Assembly: GCA_947644645.1 (NCBI GenBank)
Contig: CANSAF010000008.1
Coordinates: 1-64,000, forward strand
Reading direction: 5' to 3'
Source of the DNA: an uncultured Sporosarcina sp.
GTDB taxonomy: Bacteria; Bacillota; Bacilli; Bacillales_A; Planococcaceae
DNA length: 64,000 bases
Below, piece by piece: positions 36,810 to 46,634 of the stretch. How positions within the stretch are numbered: the stretch's first letter is position 1; every line of letters starts with the position of its first letter. The notes beneath the pieces were generated by a model. The model did no database searches. It saw only the letters and a program-made list of their open reading frames with translations, and was not told the DNA's origin. The translations under genes and the position numbers were made by a program.

Positions 36810-37172
36810 ATGAATCCCCAGGAAACTGAATTTGTGTTTGGGCGAATGTCGGGTATTTCAAGGTTCATTTATGAACAGTTAGGAACAGTAGCGGGAAACG
36901 GTGAGATGAACTATACACTGGCGGGATATGTGCTTTTTGCGGTCGTTTTTCTAATGTCAGCATTGGTCTATAAATTAGGATTTGCGAAACAGCTAAAGTT
37001 CTATCAAAGCTTAATTATTTACTTGTTTTTATTTTTAGGTTGTCTGATTTTAACATTTCTCGCATTTTTCTTACCAATTGTAGAAGGGTTAATCGTTGCG
37101 GCATTAATTTTAATTGTGTATCGCGTACGACGTATTAACGAGCCCAAAGGTGAGAAAGACTCTGTTGCTTAG
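36810..37172 (+). CDS. ylaH: YlaH-like membrane protein
   Basis: Membrane protein of 120 residues with three predicted helices (about 35-52, 64-82 and 86-103) and a basic C-terminal tail. It follows typA by 29 nt, as ylaH does in B. subtilis, and begins MNPQETEFVFGRMSGISRF. Function unknown. It probably shares the typA transcript, since a terminator follows only after this gene. Confidence 0.85.
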   Translation: MNPQETEFVFGRMSGISRFIYEQLGTVAGNGEMNYTLAGYVLFAVVFLMSALVYKLGFAKQLKFYQSLIIYLFLFLGCLILTFLAFFLPIVEGLIVAALILIVYRVRRINEPKGEKDSVA

Positions 37173-37196
37173 TTTTCATGAAGCGAAAAATATAAA

Positions 37197-37246
37197 AAGG
37201 GTGTCCGAAAAGTCTGGTTGGTAGACTTTGGGACGCCCTTTTTTGT
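37197..37246 (+). terminator. Terminator after ylaH
   Basis: GGGTGTCCGAAAAGTCT pairs with AGACTTTGGGACGCCC followed by TTTTTTG. Confidence 0.9.
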
Positions 37247-37334
37247 ATACGCGTTTAGTTTGTATGCCAGAAAGCGCATCTGCCTAGTGAATCGCCAAAA
37301 GCTGGGTAACACATACCCGTCACGCACACAAAAA

Positions 37335-37385
37335 CGCAAAGCGCCCCTAAAAGCATGAGTTAGGCTTTTAGGAGCAGCTTTTTAA
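37335..37385 (-). terminator. Terminator of ylaI
   Basis: On the minus strand, GCTGCTCCTAAAAGCC pairs with GCTTTTAGGGGCGC followed by TTTGCGTTTTT. Confidence 0.85.
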
Positions 37386-37585
37386 AATTTTTTTTCTACA
37401 GGGTGTGAGCTTCGGTGAAAAACAAAGTTTCCCGTTGCGACGCGTGCAATTGTTTTTTCCTCGATTCTTGAGCGACAAGCTTGGCACATGAAAGTGTGAA
37501 TCGGGCGATTGCGTAATTTTTTTGCTAGGGGCTCCCCATCTGCAATTTGTTCGATTCCATCGCATATAACGCATTTGACACGCAT
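37382..37585 (-). CDS. ylaI: YlaI-like zinc-ribbon protein (DUF2197)
   Basis: A 67-residue protein with two Cys pairs, CVIC (residues 5-8) and CQAC (about 34-37), forming a probable zinc ribbon. The blocks MRVKCVICDGIEQIADG and RPIHTFMCQACRSRIEEKT match B. subtilis YlaI. AGGAGGGG precedes the ATG. Function unknown. An overlapping frame at 37368-37574 is a shadow. Confidence 0.88.
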   Translation of the reverse strand: MRVKCVICDGIEQIADGEPLAKKLRNRPIHTFMCQACRSRIEEKTIARVATGNFVFHRSSHPVEKKF

Positions 37586-37596
37586 AAAAACCCCTC

Positions 37597-38097
37597 CTAA
37601 CTAATTTTTATAGCAATAATATTCTTCATCGGTTGTTCGATATTTGACCCATCTTTTAAAAGAATATGAACGGGACCATCTTCACGAATCGGTTTGCCAT
37701 CCATGCTATATTTTAAAATGAATTCATCGAGCTGTGCAAGCGGATAAGAAAAAGTTTCTCCGCTTTCCGCTTCAAATATAATCGTTGAAGCATCAGCTTC
37801 TGGCACGGCATTTTTTAGGAAATGGTGTAAGTAAATCCCGTAATTCCCCGTAATTTCTTTTGTAGCTTCAAAAGCTTGCTCGGTTTTTAAAGTGGGTGGG
37901 AAAGTTGCGCCTTCCATAATTTCGCGCGACCAATGTTTACCGATATTTTTTTTATACTCTTCAAGTTCATCTTTTTCAATATAATCTTTTGTGAAAAAAG
38001 TATCTAAATCAATGCGTCGATCGTCAAATATCCATATACTTGGATCCAATGTAATTGCGTGTTGAACTTTACCTTTAATTTGAATAACTGTTTGCAA
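37597..38097 (-). CDS. Conserved hypothetical protein next to ylaI
   Basis: Soluble protein of 166 residues starting at TTG with AGGGGGAT upstream. It begins MQTVIQIKGKVQHAITLDPS and contains WIFDDRRIDLDTFF and KHWSREIMEGATFPPT. I recall similar Bacillaceae proteins carrying an automatic prolyl-isomerase label, but no isomerase motif is visible, so I do not adopt that function. It lies 12 nt upstream of ylaI on the same strand and probably shares its transcript. Confidence 0.8.
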   Translation of the reverse strand: MQTVIQIKGKVQHAITLDPSIWIFDDRRIDLDTFFTKDYIEKDELEEYKKNIGKHWSREIMEGATFPPTLKTEQAFEATKEITGNYGIYLHHFLKNAVPEADASTIIFEAESGETFSYPLAQLDEFILKYSMDGKPIREDGPVHILLKDGSNIEQPMKNIIAIKIS

Positions 38098-39022
38098 TGT
38101 CTTATCCCCCTACATAAATAACGAACTATTGTTAGTATACCTTTTTTCTGTCAATTAAGAAACTGCGAAAACTCATTCACACGATCAAAAAGGTATGAGT
38201 AAAATGTTTGTGGGGGATAAAAAAATCTAAGAAGCCATTAATCTCCGTTCCAATCGGACGCTTTCGGCGGGCAGGGCTTCAGCCGCTTCCCTCGCTACGC
38301 TCAGTCCAGGGTCTTCAGCTCGCGCTGTTCCCGCCCGAGTCGCCGATTTCCACTCCGATTAATTAGAAGGTACATAGAATAAATTGGGTTTTTATATGAA
38401 AAAATGGCTTTCTTCCTGAATAGTGAAGTTTGCACACAAACACTATAAAAGAAAACCCACATGAATTAAAATAATATGAATTAATCAATCCTTAAAAGAG
38501 TTAAGTACAATACTTGCGGAGAGCCATAATAAAATATGTTTTTAACTGAAAGATAAGCGTAAAATCACTATGGATTATTTATTTGATTCGATTGAAGTGA
38601 ATAAAAATGATTATTACAAAAGAAAAAGTAAGAAGTATATCAACTTACTAGATCAATATTTTTATTATTTATTGGATCAGCTATTACGATTCTTCATAAA
38701 AGAAAAGATTTGTTGATTGTAGTGCAGAGCGGCGACTCGGGTGGGGTGAAGCGGGAACTGTTGAGACCCCGCAGTGGAGCGAAGTGACCGAGGAGGCTCA
38801 ACGACCGCCCCACCGAAAGCGTCCGCTCGGAACGGAAATCAACTTGCCTTGCAATTTACTATAAAAAGATAGAAGCTATATTTAGAAATACTCCCTTTCA
38901 AAATTAATTCCCACAAAAACTTGGCTCAATCATCAAAAAGGTATTACTTGCATTTTTCTGAAGTGAAAGATACAATTTAAGAATAGTCACTGAAGAAATA
39001 ATAGCTTGATGGGGGCGTCCTC
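38098..39022. repeat. Gene-free repeat region with palindrome copies 3 and 4
   Basis: A 925-base stretch with no supported gene. The segment from about 38194 matches 30724 onward; the inverted GC-rich palindrome copy 3 is at 38237-38364, and copy 4 in direct orientation is at 38712-38843 with its right flank to about 38930. A 48-codon frame at 38570-38716 has no ribosome site. In B. subtilis this interval carries ylaJ, ylaK, ylaL and glsA2. Confidence 0.8.
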
Positions 39023-39304
39023 ATGGATATTGAAACACAAGAAACATATCAAGAAAAAGCCATAAAACAATTGCAAAAAGATGCGGATAAAATTGCGCAG
39101 CTGATTAAAGTGCAGATGGATCACTTGACGATGCCTCAATGTCCTTTATACGAAGAAGTGTTAGACACTCAAATGTTTGGACTGGCACGAGAGATTGATT
39201 TTGCGGTGAAGTTGGAACTGATTGATCGAAAGCAAGGAAATGAAATTCTTTCCTCGCTTGAAAAAGAAATGACAGTCCTACACGATTTATATACGAAAGA
39301 ATAA
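39023..39304 (+). CDS. ylaN: YlaN, UPF0358 family, Fur-linked regulator
   Basis: Small helical protein of 93 residues beginning [20 protein letters not shown], the YlaN family; [17 protein letters not shown] and [17 protein letters not shown] are conserved blocks. In B. subtilis YlaN binds Fur and relieves iron-uptake repression under iron limitation, and is essential unless iron is supplied. The start has GGGGGCG upstream. It precedes ftsW as in B. subtilis. An antisense frame over it is a shadow. Confidence 0.93.
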   Translation: MDIETQETYQEKAIKQLQKDADKIAQLIKVQMDHLTMPQCPLYEEVLDTQMFGLAREIDFAVKLELIDRKQGNEILSSLEKEMTVLHDLYTKE

Positions 39305-39309
39305 GCAGA

Positions 39310-39347
39310 AGACTCAAACTCTACTACATGGTTTGAGTTTTTTGTTT
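39310..39347 (+). terminator. Terminator after ylaN
   Basis: ACTCAAAC pairs with GTTTGAGT followed by TTTTTG. Confidence 0.85.
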
Positions 39348-39536
39348 AACCAGCCGGAATAATGAACAATCAAATTCATTTGCTTTAAAGGGAAATCCAT
39401 TTACCTTTAATCATTATTTCGGTATTATTTTAAGTGTAAGCAATTTCAATAGCCAATTTGAAGATGCAAAGCATGTAAACTAGCAAATGATAAACAATTT
39501 TAAAGGTGAAAAGAATGAGAAAAAGAGGTTTGCTTT

Positions 39537-40700
39537 ATGGGTAATTATGTTAAACAATTTTTTAGAAATTTTGATTTTCCACTCTTTTTCGTGTACTTAA
39601 GTTTGTGTTTATTCGGACTCGTCATGATTTACAGTTCAAGCCTTGTCTGGGCAGTTGGAAAAGGATGGGAACCTAATTATTTTTTCAAAAAACAAGTGAC
39701 GAATCTGGCAATTGCATTCCCGGTCTTTTTTATGGCAGCTTTTTTTCCTTACAAAAATTATAAACGAAAAAAGCTAATGATTGCTTCTGTGATCGGTATG
39801 CTTGTTTTACTGATTTCTGTACACTTCTTTGGCTATGGAAAAGAGCAAGTAGGTGCGCAAAGGTATATGAATATTGGAGGCATTAATCTCCAACCTTCTG
39901 AATTTGCGAAAATCATTATGATTGTTTATTTCTCTAGTGTATTTGCAAAAAAATATGAAAAGGGTACAATTAATAACTTAAACGAGTCGATTGGTCCGCC
40001 GGTGGCAATTTTAGTCGTTGCGATTGGTTCAATTATGTTGGAAACAGATATCGGAACATCACTCATTATTATTGTAGGTGCTTTTTCTGTCATTGCAGCT
40101 AGTGGAATTAACAGGAAGTCCTTTATGAAACTAAGTGGTATTATTGCCATTGGTATGTCACTACTCACCATTATCTTGTTTTTTTCTTGGAGTTCAATTA
40201 TGACGCCAAATCGCCAAGGACGAATTCTTTCGTTTTTAAATCCGTTTGACTATATGCAAAGTTCTGGCATGCAAGTCGCCAATGGATATATCGCGATTGG
40301 TTCAGGCGGTGTGACAGGACTTGGACTTGGAAACTCAATTCAAAAAATGGGCTATTTACCAGAACCACATACAGATGTGATTATGGCGGTTATCTCGGAA
40401 GAATTAGGGATTTTTGGTTCACTGATTGTTATAGGTGGGCTTGGCTTTATCGTGCTACGTGCTTTAAGTATCGCGTTAAAAGCAAAAGATCCGCAAGCGC
40501 GCATGTTGGCGGCAGGAATTGGTAGTGTGATTGGTATTCAAACGTTTGTCAATCTAGGGGGATTAACAGGTTTAATTCCACTGACGGGTGTACCATTGCC
40601 ATTTATTAGTTACGGGGGAACATCGGTTATTTTAATGACGATAGCCGTTGGAATATTAATGAACGTTTCGATGTTCGTTAAATATGAGAGAAAGAAATAG
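39537..40700 (+). CDS. ftsW: FtsW, SEDS-family septal peptidoglycan polymerase
   Basis: Ten-helix membrane glycosyltransferase of 387 residues working with a class B PBP at the division septum. The family blocks LQPSEFAKIIMIVYFS (Glu about 122), LPEPHTDVIMAVISEELG (about 278-295) and PLPFISYGGTSVI near the C-terminus are present. RodA is the alternative, but placement between ylaN and pycA identifies FtsW. It ends 18 nt before pycA. Confidence 0.93.
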   Translation: MGNYVKQFFRNFDFPLFFVYLSLCLFGLVMIYSSSLVWAVGKGWEPNYFFKKQVTNLAIAFPVFFMAAFFPYKNYKRKKLMIASVIGMLVLLISVHFFGYGKEQVGAQRYMNIGGINLQPSEFAKIIMIVYFSSVFAKKYEKGTINNLNESIGPPVAILVVAIGSIMLETDIGTSLIIIVGAFSVIAASGINRKSFMKLSGIIAIGMSLLTIILFFSWSSIMTPNRQGRILSFLNPFDYMQSSGMQVANGYIAIGSGGVTGLGLGNSIQKMGYLPEPHTDVIMAVISEELGIFGSLIVIGGLGFIVLRALSIALKAKDPQARMLAAGIGSVIGIQTFVNLGGLTGLIPLTGVPLPFISYGGTSVILMTIAVGILMNVSMFVKYERKK

Positions 40701-40717
40701 AGAGGGAAGTGGAATGG

Positions 40718-43700
40718 ATGGAAAGAATCACTAAAATACTCGTTGCGAATCGTGGGGAAATTGCGATTCGTGTATTCAGAGCATGTACGGAATTGGAAAT
40801 CGCAACGGTCGGTATATACTCGACAGAAGATAGTGGGTCCTTCCATCGATATAAGGCCGATGAGTCTTATCTTGTAGGAGAAGGAAAAAAACCAATCGAT
40901 GCTTATTTGGATATCGAAGGGATCATTAAAATTGCGAAAGATAGTGGCGCAAACGCAGTGCATCCAGGATATGGTTTTCTAGCGGAAAATGCTGAGTTTG
41001 CTAGACGTCTCGAAGAAGAAGGCATTATTTTTATCGGACCAACATCGAAGCATTTAGATATGTTTGGCGATAAAGTAAGAGCGCGTGAACAAGCAATTGA
41101 TGCAGGTTTGCCGGTTATTCCGGGAAGTGATGGACCTGTTTCTTCAGTTGAAGAAGTCATAACATTCGGGGAACAACATGGTTATCCAATTATTGTTAAA
41201 GCTTCTTTAGGTGGCGGCGGACGCGGTATGAGAATTATTGAGTCCAAAGAAGAAGTCGCGCAAGCATTTGAAAGAGCGAGATCAGAAGCGAAAGCAGCAT
41301 TTGGTTCTGATGAGATGTATGTGGAGAAATTTATCAATAAGCCAAAGCATATTGAAGTACAAATTTTAGGTGATGAACACGGAAATGTCGTTCATCTTTA
41401 TGAAAGAGATTGCTCAATCCAACGTCGTCATCAAAAAGTAGTGGAAATTGCACCGTCGATTTCACTGCCAGACGAGCTTCGACTTGACATTTGTGAAGCA
41501 GCTGTAAAACTAATGAAAAATATCGGTTATGTGAACGCGGGAACTGTTGAATTTTTAGTTGCTGATGGTGCGTTTTATTTCATCGAAGTAAATCCGCGTA
41601 TTCAAGTTGAACATACGATTACTGAAATGGTAACGGGCGTTGATATTGTTCATTCCCAAATACATATTGCAGATGGGAAAGACCTTCACGGTGAAATAAT
41701 TCAAATTCCAGCACAAGACAAAATGCCTTTATTCGGTTATGCAATCCAGTCACGTGTGACGACAGAAGATCCTTTAAATGATTTTATGCCAGATACTGGA
41801 AAATTAATGGTTTACCGTTCAGGTGGAGGTTTTGGTGTAAGGCTCGATGCCGGAAATGGTTTCCAAGGTGCGGTCATTACGCCGCATTATGATTCGCTAC
41901 TAGTTAAAGTTTCGACATGGGGGATGACTTTTAAAGAGGCAGCTTCTAAGATGGATCGTAACTTGCAAGAATTCAGAATTCGGGGAATTAAAACAAATAT
42001 CCCTTTCCTTGAAAATGTTGTGAAACATAAAAACTTCCTCGTTGGGGATTATGATACGAGCTTTATTGATACTGCACCGGAACTGTTTTTATTCCCGAAA
42101 CGATTAGACCGAGGAACAAAAATCTTAAATTATATCGGGAATGTCACGGTTAACGGATTCCCAGGTATCGACAATCGTTCAAAGCCGGTGTTCCATCATG
42201 TGCGAAAGCCTGAAATCGATTTATCACTCGCAGCACCTGTAGGAACGAAGCAAATTTTGGATGAACAAGGACCAGATGGTTTAGTAAAATGGATCAAAGC
42301 ACAAGATGATGTATTGTTAACAGATACAACATTCCGTGATGCCCATCAATCTTTACTTGCGACGCGTATGCGTACGTCGGATATGGTTGGCATTGCACCA
42401 GAAACTGCGCGTTTAATGAATGATTTCTTTTCACTAGAAGTTTGGGGAGGCGCGACATTTGATGTTGCCTACCGTTTCTTGAAAGAAAATCCATGGAATC
42501 GTTTATTAAAATTACGCGAGCAAATGCCAAATGTGCTCTTCCAAATGTTATTCCGCGGTGCCAATGCAGTTGGTTATACGAATTATCCGGATAATGTCAT
42601 TCGACAATTTGTTAAAAAATCGGCGGAAGCTGGCATTGATGTTTTCCGAATTTTCGATAGCTTGAACTGGATTAAAGGAATGGAAGTAGCAATTGATGCA
42701 ACACGTGATGCAGGAAAAGTTGCAGAAGCGGCAATTTGTTATGCGGGAGATATTTTAGATGATCGCCGAGATAAATATACAGTTCAGTACTATAAAGAAA
42801 TGGCTAAAAATTTAGAAGCAGCAGGTGCTAATATTTTAGCAATTAAAGATATGGCAGGTTTATTAAAACCAGAAGCGGCTTATCGTTTAGTGTCTGAGTT
42901 AAAAGAGGCAACGGATTTACCAATTCATCTTCATATGCATGATACGAGTGGAAACGGGATTTACACATATGCACGCGCAATTGATGCAGGCGTAGATATT
43001 GTGGATACAGCGCTTGGCGCAATGGCAGGCTTAACTTCTCAACCGTCTTCAAGTTCCTTGTATTATGCGATGGAAGGAAATAAACGTGCGGTACGCGCTA
43101 ATGTAGAAGGGCTAGAGTCCTTATCACATTACTGGGAAGATGTGCGTAAATATTATCAGCACTTTGAAAGTGGTATGAATAGTCCACATACTGAAATTTA
43201 TCAGCATGAAATGCCTGGTGGACAATATTCGAATTTACAACAGCAAGCAATTGGTGTAGGACTCGGAAACCGCTGGGAAGAAGTGAAAGAAATGTATTCC
43301 CGCGTCAACTTAATGTTCGGAGATGTTGTCAAAGTAACACCTTCATCGAAAATTGTTGGGGATATGGCTTTGTTTATGGTACAAAATAATTTGGATGAAA
43401 AAGCTGTATTAGAACGCGGAATGTCAATTGATTTCCCAGATTCTGTTATTGAATTTTTCGCCGGAAATATCGGACAACCACATGGCGGTTTCCCAGAAGA
43501 ATTGCAAAAAGTGATTTTGAAAGATCGAGAAGCTATTACAGTTCGTCCAGGCGAATTACTAGCACCGGCTGATTTTGAAGCATTAGCAGCGGATCTACAC
43601 GGGAAATTAGGGCGTCCTGTAACAAGTCACGAAGTACTATCTTATATTTTATATCCGAAAGTATATGAAGAATATTTGGAAATGGCGAAAGAGTTCGGCG

Positions 43701-44155
43701 ATGTTTCAGTCATTGAAACACCAGAATTTTTATATGGCATGCGATTAGGTGAAGAAATTGAAATTGAAATCGAAAAAGGGAAAACATTACTTGTTAAACT
43801 CGTTTCGATTGGTGAGCCGCAATCAGATGCAACACGTGTCCTTTATTTCGAACTAAACGGGCAGCCGCGTGAAGTCATTATTAACGATGCGAATGTTGAA
43901 TCGAATGTGGTGCGTAAACCAAAAGCAGATTTAACGAATGCATCGCATATTGCAGCAACAATGCCAGGAACGGTGTTAAAAGTAGCGACAGCACCGGGGG
44001 CAAAAGTTCAAAGAGGCGATCATTTACTCATTACAGAGGCGATGAAAATGGAAACAACAATTCAAGCGCCGCATGACGGGATTATTAAGTCAATTAATGT
44101 TGTTGCAGGGGAATCCATTGCAACAGGCGATTTACTTATTGAGATGGTAGAGTAG
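40718..44155 (+). CDS. pycA: Pyruvate carboxylase
   Basis: Biotin enzyme of 1145 residues making oxaloacetate from pyruvate. Biotin-carboxylase domain: NRGEIAIRVFRACTEL, KASLGGGGRGMR (about 160-171) and EVNPRIQVEHTITE (about 285-298). Carboxyltransferase: DTTFRDAHQSLLATR (about 533-547) with metal-binding HLHMHDTSGNG. The C-terminal BCCP domain has EAMKMET with the biotinylated Lys (about residue 1110). ATG 40718 is used; a GTG at 40709 is in frame. In B. subtilis free DarB activates this enzyme, and darB is at 11614 here. Confidence 0.97.
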   Translation: MERITKILVANRGEIAIRVFRACTELEIATVGIYSTEDSGSFHRYKADESYLVGEGKKPIDAYLDIEGIIKIAKDSGANAVHPGYGFLAENAEFARRLEEEGIIFIGPTSKHLDMFGDKVRAREQAIDAGLPVIPGSDGPVSSVEEVITFGEQHGYPIIVKASLGGGGRGMRIIESKEEVAQAFERARSEAKAAFGSDEMYVEKFINKPKHIEVQILGDEHGNVVHLYERDCSIQRRHQKVVEIAPSISLPDELRLDICEAAVKLMKNIGYVNAGTVEFLVADGAFYFIEVNPRIQVEHTITEMVTGVDIVHSQIHIADGKDLHGEIIQIPAQDKMPLFGYAIQSRVTTEDPLNDFMPDTGKLMVYRSGGGFGVRLDAGNGFQGAVITPHYDSLLVKVSTWGMTFKEAASKMDRNLQEFRIRGIKTNIPFLENVVKHKNFLVGDYDTSFIDTAPELFLFPKRLDRGTKILNYIGNVTVNGFPGIDNRSKPVFHHVRKPEIDLSLAAPVGTKQILDEQGPDGLVKWIKAQDDVLLTDTTFRDAHQSLLATRMRTSDMVGIAPETARLMNDFFSLEVWGGATFDVAYRFLKENPWNRLLKLREQMPNVLFQMLFRGANAVGYTNYPDNVIRQFVKKSAEAGIDVFRIFDSLNWIKGMEVAIDATRDAGKVAEAAICYAGDILDDRRDKYTVQYYKEMAKNLEAAGANILAIKDMAGLLKPEAAYRLVSELKEATDLPIHLHMHDTSGNGIYTYARAIDAGVDIVDTALGAMAGLTSQPSSSSLYYAMEGNKRAVRANVEGLESLSHYWEDVRKYYQHFESGMNSPHTEIYQHEMPGGQYSNLQQQAIGVGLGNRWEEVKEMYSRVNLMFGDVVKVTPSSKIVGDMALFMVQNNLDEKAVLERGMSIDFPDSVIEFFAGNIGQPHGGFPEELQKVILKDREAITVRPGELLAPADFEALAADLHGKLGRPVTSHEVLSYILYPKVYEEYLEMAKEFGDVSVIETPEFLYGMRLGEEIEIEIEKGKTLLVKLVSIGEPQSDATRVLYFELNGQPREVIINDANVESNVVRKPKADLTNASHIAATMPGTVLKVATAPGAKVQRGDHLLITEAMKMETTIQAPHDGIIKSINVVAGESIATGDLLIEMVE

Positions 44156-44212
44156 GGAGGCTGTTCAGAAAGTCGGAATTTCACGACTTTCTGAACGCCT
44201 CGCTTTTTTGTT
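44155..44212 (+). terminator. Terminator after pycA (shared family)
   Basis: GGCTGTTCAGAAAGTCG pairs with CGACTTTCTGAACGCC followed by TCGCTTTTTTG. Confidence 0.92.
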
Positions 44213-44287
44213 TGTGCGAACGTTACGCGGTAGGGTTTGAAATATTAAAAGAGGGAATAGGAACAGAAAATCATCGAAAAAGGTATA

Positions 44288-44337
44288 AACTAAAAAACGC
44301 CTAGAAAGTTTAAATTCAACTTCCTAGACGTTCCTTA
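44288..44337 (-). terminator. Terminator of ctaA
   Basis: On the minus strand, AACGTCTAGGAAGTT pairs with AACTTTCTAGGCGTT followed by TTTTAG. Confidence 0.88.
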
Positions 44338-44367
44338 TTTTGAATAAAAAAACATAACTCGCTCATA

Positions 44368-45279
44368 TTATGATTTTCGGTTGCTGCGCAGTACTAATAA
44401 AATCATGTACGTTAACAAACCAAATAATAAAGAAATAAACAATGAGTGTAGTAGAGCGATATATAAGTTTAATTGTGTGAAAACAACTGTTGCGCCTGTA
44501 ATGACTTGTGCAAGTACAAGTAGGAAAGCAATGATCCAACCTGTGTAGAAAATGCGTTGGTCTTTATAATGTCGAATCGCATGTAACATAATGATGAAAA
44601 TCCATACGAAAATAAGCGCAGCTGCAAAGCGATGTCCCATCTGTACCCATTGGTGAAAAGTACTTGGCAAGCCGATTGCGCTATTATCACAAAATGGCCA
44701 ATCTAGACAAGAAAGTTCCGAATTTGTATGGCGTACTAAAGCACCCGTATAAACAACGATGTAAGAGTAAACTGTTACACCGACTGTATGCCATTTTAAT
44801 GTTTTCCCGACATGTACATGCTCGGCATCGTATTTTTTATCGACTTCAAAAATTAATAAAGTTAATAAAAGAACCGATGCAAAGGATATAAGTGAAATTC
44901 CAAAATGCAGCGCTAAAATGAAGTCGCCTTGTCCCCATAAAACTTGAGCTGCACCAATGAGTGCTTGCAAAATAAGGAAGAATACAGCCATAATGGAGAG
45001 GAACTTTGTTTCACGAACATGTCCAAGTGCTTTCCAAGACCAAACCGCAAGTACAACGATAAAAATACCGACAGCACCTGTGACAAGCCTATGGGAGAAT
45101 TCGATGAGTACTTCTGCATTGATTTCTGTTGGAATGAGTTCGCCGTTACAACCAGGCCAATTTCGTCCACAGCCCATTCCGCTATCTGTTTTCGTAACGA
45201 GCGCACCACCTAGTAAAATCAGCAGCATACCAATTGTTGAAGCGACAGCAAACCATTTTAAATACCTATGATATTTCAA
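44368..45279 (-). CDS. ctaA: Heme A synthase
   Basis: Eight-helix membrane enzyme oxidising the methyl of heme O to formyl, making heme A for cytochrome oxidase. The 303 residues include a Cys pair in the first loop (GMGCGRNWPGC), the heme-ligand His in SHRLVTG, HFGISL, MGHRFAA and LLHSLF. TTG 45279 follows AGGTG by six nt; the frame extends to GTG 45288, which overlaps that site. It is divergent from ctaB, as in Bacillus. Confidence 0.93.
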   Translation of the reverse strand: MKYHRYLKWFAVASTIGMLLILLGGALVTKTDSGMGCGRNWPGCNGELIPTEINAEVLIEFSHRLVTGAVGIFIVVLAVWSWKALGHVRETKFLSIMAVFFLILQALIGAAQVLWGQGDFILALHFGISLISFASVLLLTLLIFEVDKKYDAEHVHVGKTLKWHTVGVTVYSYIVVYTGALVRHTNSELSCLDWPFCDNSAIGLPSTFHQWVQMGHRFAAALIFVWIFIIMLHAIRHYKDQRIFYTGWIIAFLLVLAQVITGATVVFTQLNLYIALLHSLFISLLFGLLTYMILLVLRSNRKS

Positions 45280-45607
45280 TAAAGACACCTACTTTAAGTT
45301 AAATGTTAATCAGTTAAAAAAATATACCCGTAATTTCGATGATAACGAAAGAAAGATGAAAAAACAATGAATTCATAGTATAATCCTTCTGTTTGAACTT
45401 TATTTCACAAAAAGTTCATGAAAAAGTCTTGATTACTTCACATATTCGTAACCAAAATGTTTTACTATAGAGAATGGATTGTGACAAATATGTCGAGAAA
45501 ATGCAAAGTTGGTAGAGATTTTTAGATTTAGTATAGAAATCAATCGCAAATTTCGATATAGTGAAGTATAGGGAATTAAATTATCAACTATTGAAAGGAG
45601 GGGGGAT
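45280..45607. other. ctaA-ctaB divergent regulatory region
   Basis: It carries a palindrome TGAACTTT/AAAAGTTCA at about 45393-45420, a TATAAT at 45379-45384, and a TTGTGAC half-site near 45479 reminiscent of ResD/Rex boxes but without its partner. ResD control of ctaA-ctaB is known in B. subtilis; its presence here is only suggested. Confidence 0.4.
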
Positions 45608-46531
45608 ATGTCAAACGGTCGTACAATATCGGCCACAGTTGATTCGACAAGTTCTAAACAAACAACGACAGTCGTTCAAGATTTTTTAGCGTTGATAAAA
45701 ATAGGAATCGTAAATTCGAACTTAAATACTGTTTTTACCGGATTTTTTCTTGCGATCCAATTAAGCTCATTAAAGTTTTTAGCGAATTTGGATTTACTGT
45801 TTTATGCTGTCGTCGGATCGGGACTCATTATTGCTGGTTCTGCTGCACTAAATAATTTAATAGACCGCGATATCGATCCGATTATGTCGAGAACAAAGGC
45901 TAGGCCAACGGTTACAGGTCGCTTCAACGGTTCGGCTGTATTGGCACTTGCACTCACTTTCATTATTGTAGGCGAATTATTACTGTTTTCAGCTTCTATG
46001 ATAGCTGGACTATGGGGACTTGCAGGAGTCTTTAGCTATGTAGTACTCTATTCAATGTGGTCTAAAAGAAAACATGTAAGTAATACAGTCGTTGGAAGTA
46101 TATCGGGTGCAATACCTCCACTCATCGGATGGGCTGCTGTTGAGCCTTCTTTGGGCGCAGGTGCATGGGCATTATTTCTTATTATGTTTATTTGGCAACC
46201 GCCTCATTTCTATGCGCTCGCAATGAGACGTACTGAGGAGTATCGTGCCGCAAATATTCCAATGTTACCCGTTGTAAAAGGATTTAAACGTACAAAAGTA
46301 TCAATGCTTGGTTGGGTATTATTGTTATTTCCATTACCTTTACTACTTGCCGATTTAGGCATTCCGTTTATGGTTCTTGCAACGGTATTAAATATTGGAT
46401 GGTTGTATTTTGCATTACGTGGGTTTAAAGCGAAAGATGATTTAAAGTGGGCAACAGGAATGTTTGTTTATTCACTTAATTATATGACGATACTGTTCGT
46501 GTCGATTATTATTTTTTCGCTCTTTGTTTAA
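45608..46531 (+). CDS. ctaB: Protoheme IX farnesyltransferase (heme O synthase)
   Basis: UbiA-family prenyltransferase, 307 residues and about nine helices, farnesylating heme B to heme O for CtaA. The Mg-prenyl-diphosphate motif is NNLIDRDIDPIMSRTKARP (about residues 81-99), with the second acidic site YRAANIPMLPVVKG (about 214-227). AAGGAGGGGGG lies before the ATG. It opens the ctaBCDEFG series. Confidence 0.95.
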   Translation: MSNGRTISATVDSTSSKQTTTVVQDFLALIKIGIVNSNLNTVFTGFFLAIQLSSLKFLANLDLLFYAVVGSGLIIAGSAALNNLIDRDIDPIMSRTKARPTVTGRFNGSAVLALALTFIIVGELLLFSASMIAGLWGLAGVFSYVVLYSMWSKRKHVSNTVVGSISGAIPPLIGWAAVEPSLGAGAWALFLIMFIWQPPHFYALAMRRTEEYRAANIPMLPVVKGFKRTKVSMLGWVLLLFPLPLLLADLGIPFMVLATVLNIGWLYFALRGFKAKDDLKWATGMFVYSLNYMTILFVSIIIFSLFV

Positions 46532-46634
46532 TTTTTTATTGGAATTCTTTCTTTTATAATAGGAATTCATATATAAAGGAGAGCAATCTCCTACATTTCA
46601 CAGAAAATATTTGAAAGAGAGGTATGATTAAACA

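Noticed and set aside
38570..38716. 48-codon frame MDYLFDSIEVNKND in the second repeat gap
   Set aside because: No ribosome site; the matching segment at 30850 diverges after a few codons and ends early.
45478..45498. Rex/ResD-like TTGTGACAAATATGTC in the ctaA-ctaB region
   Set aside because: Only one half-site is convincing; mentioned in the region entry but not called as an operator.
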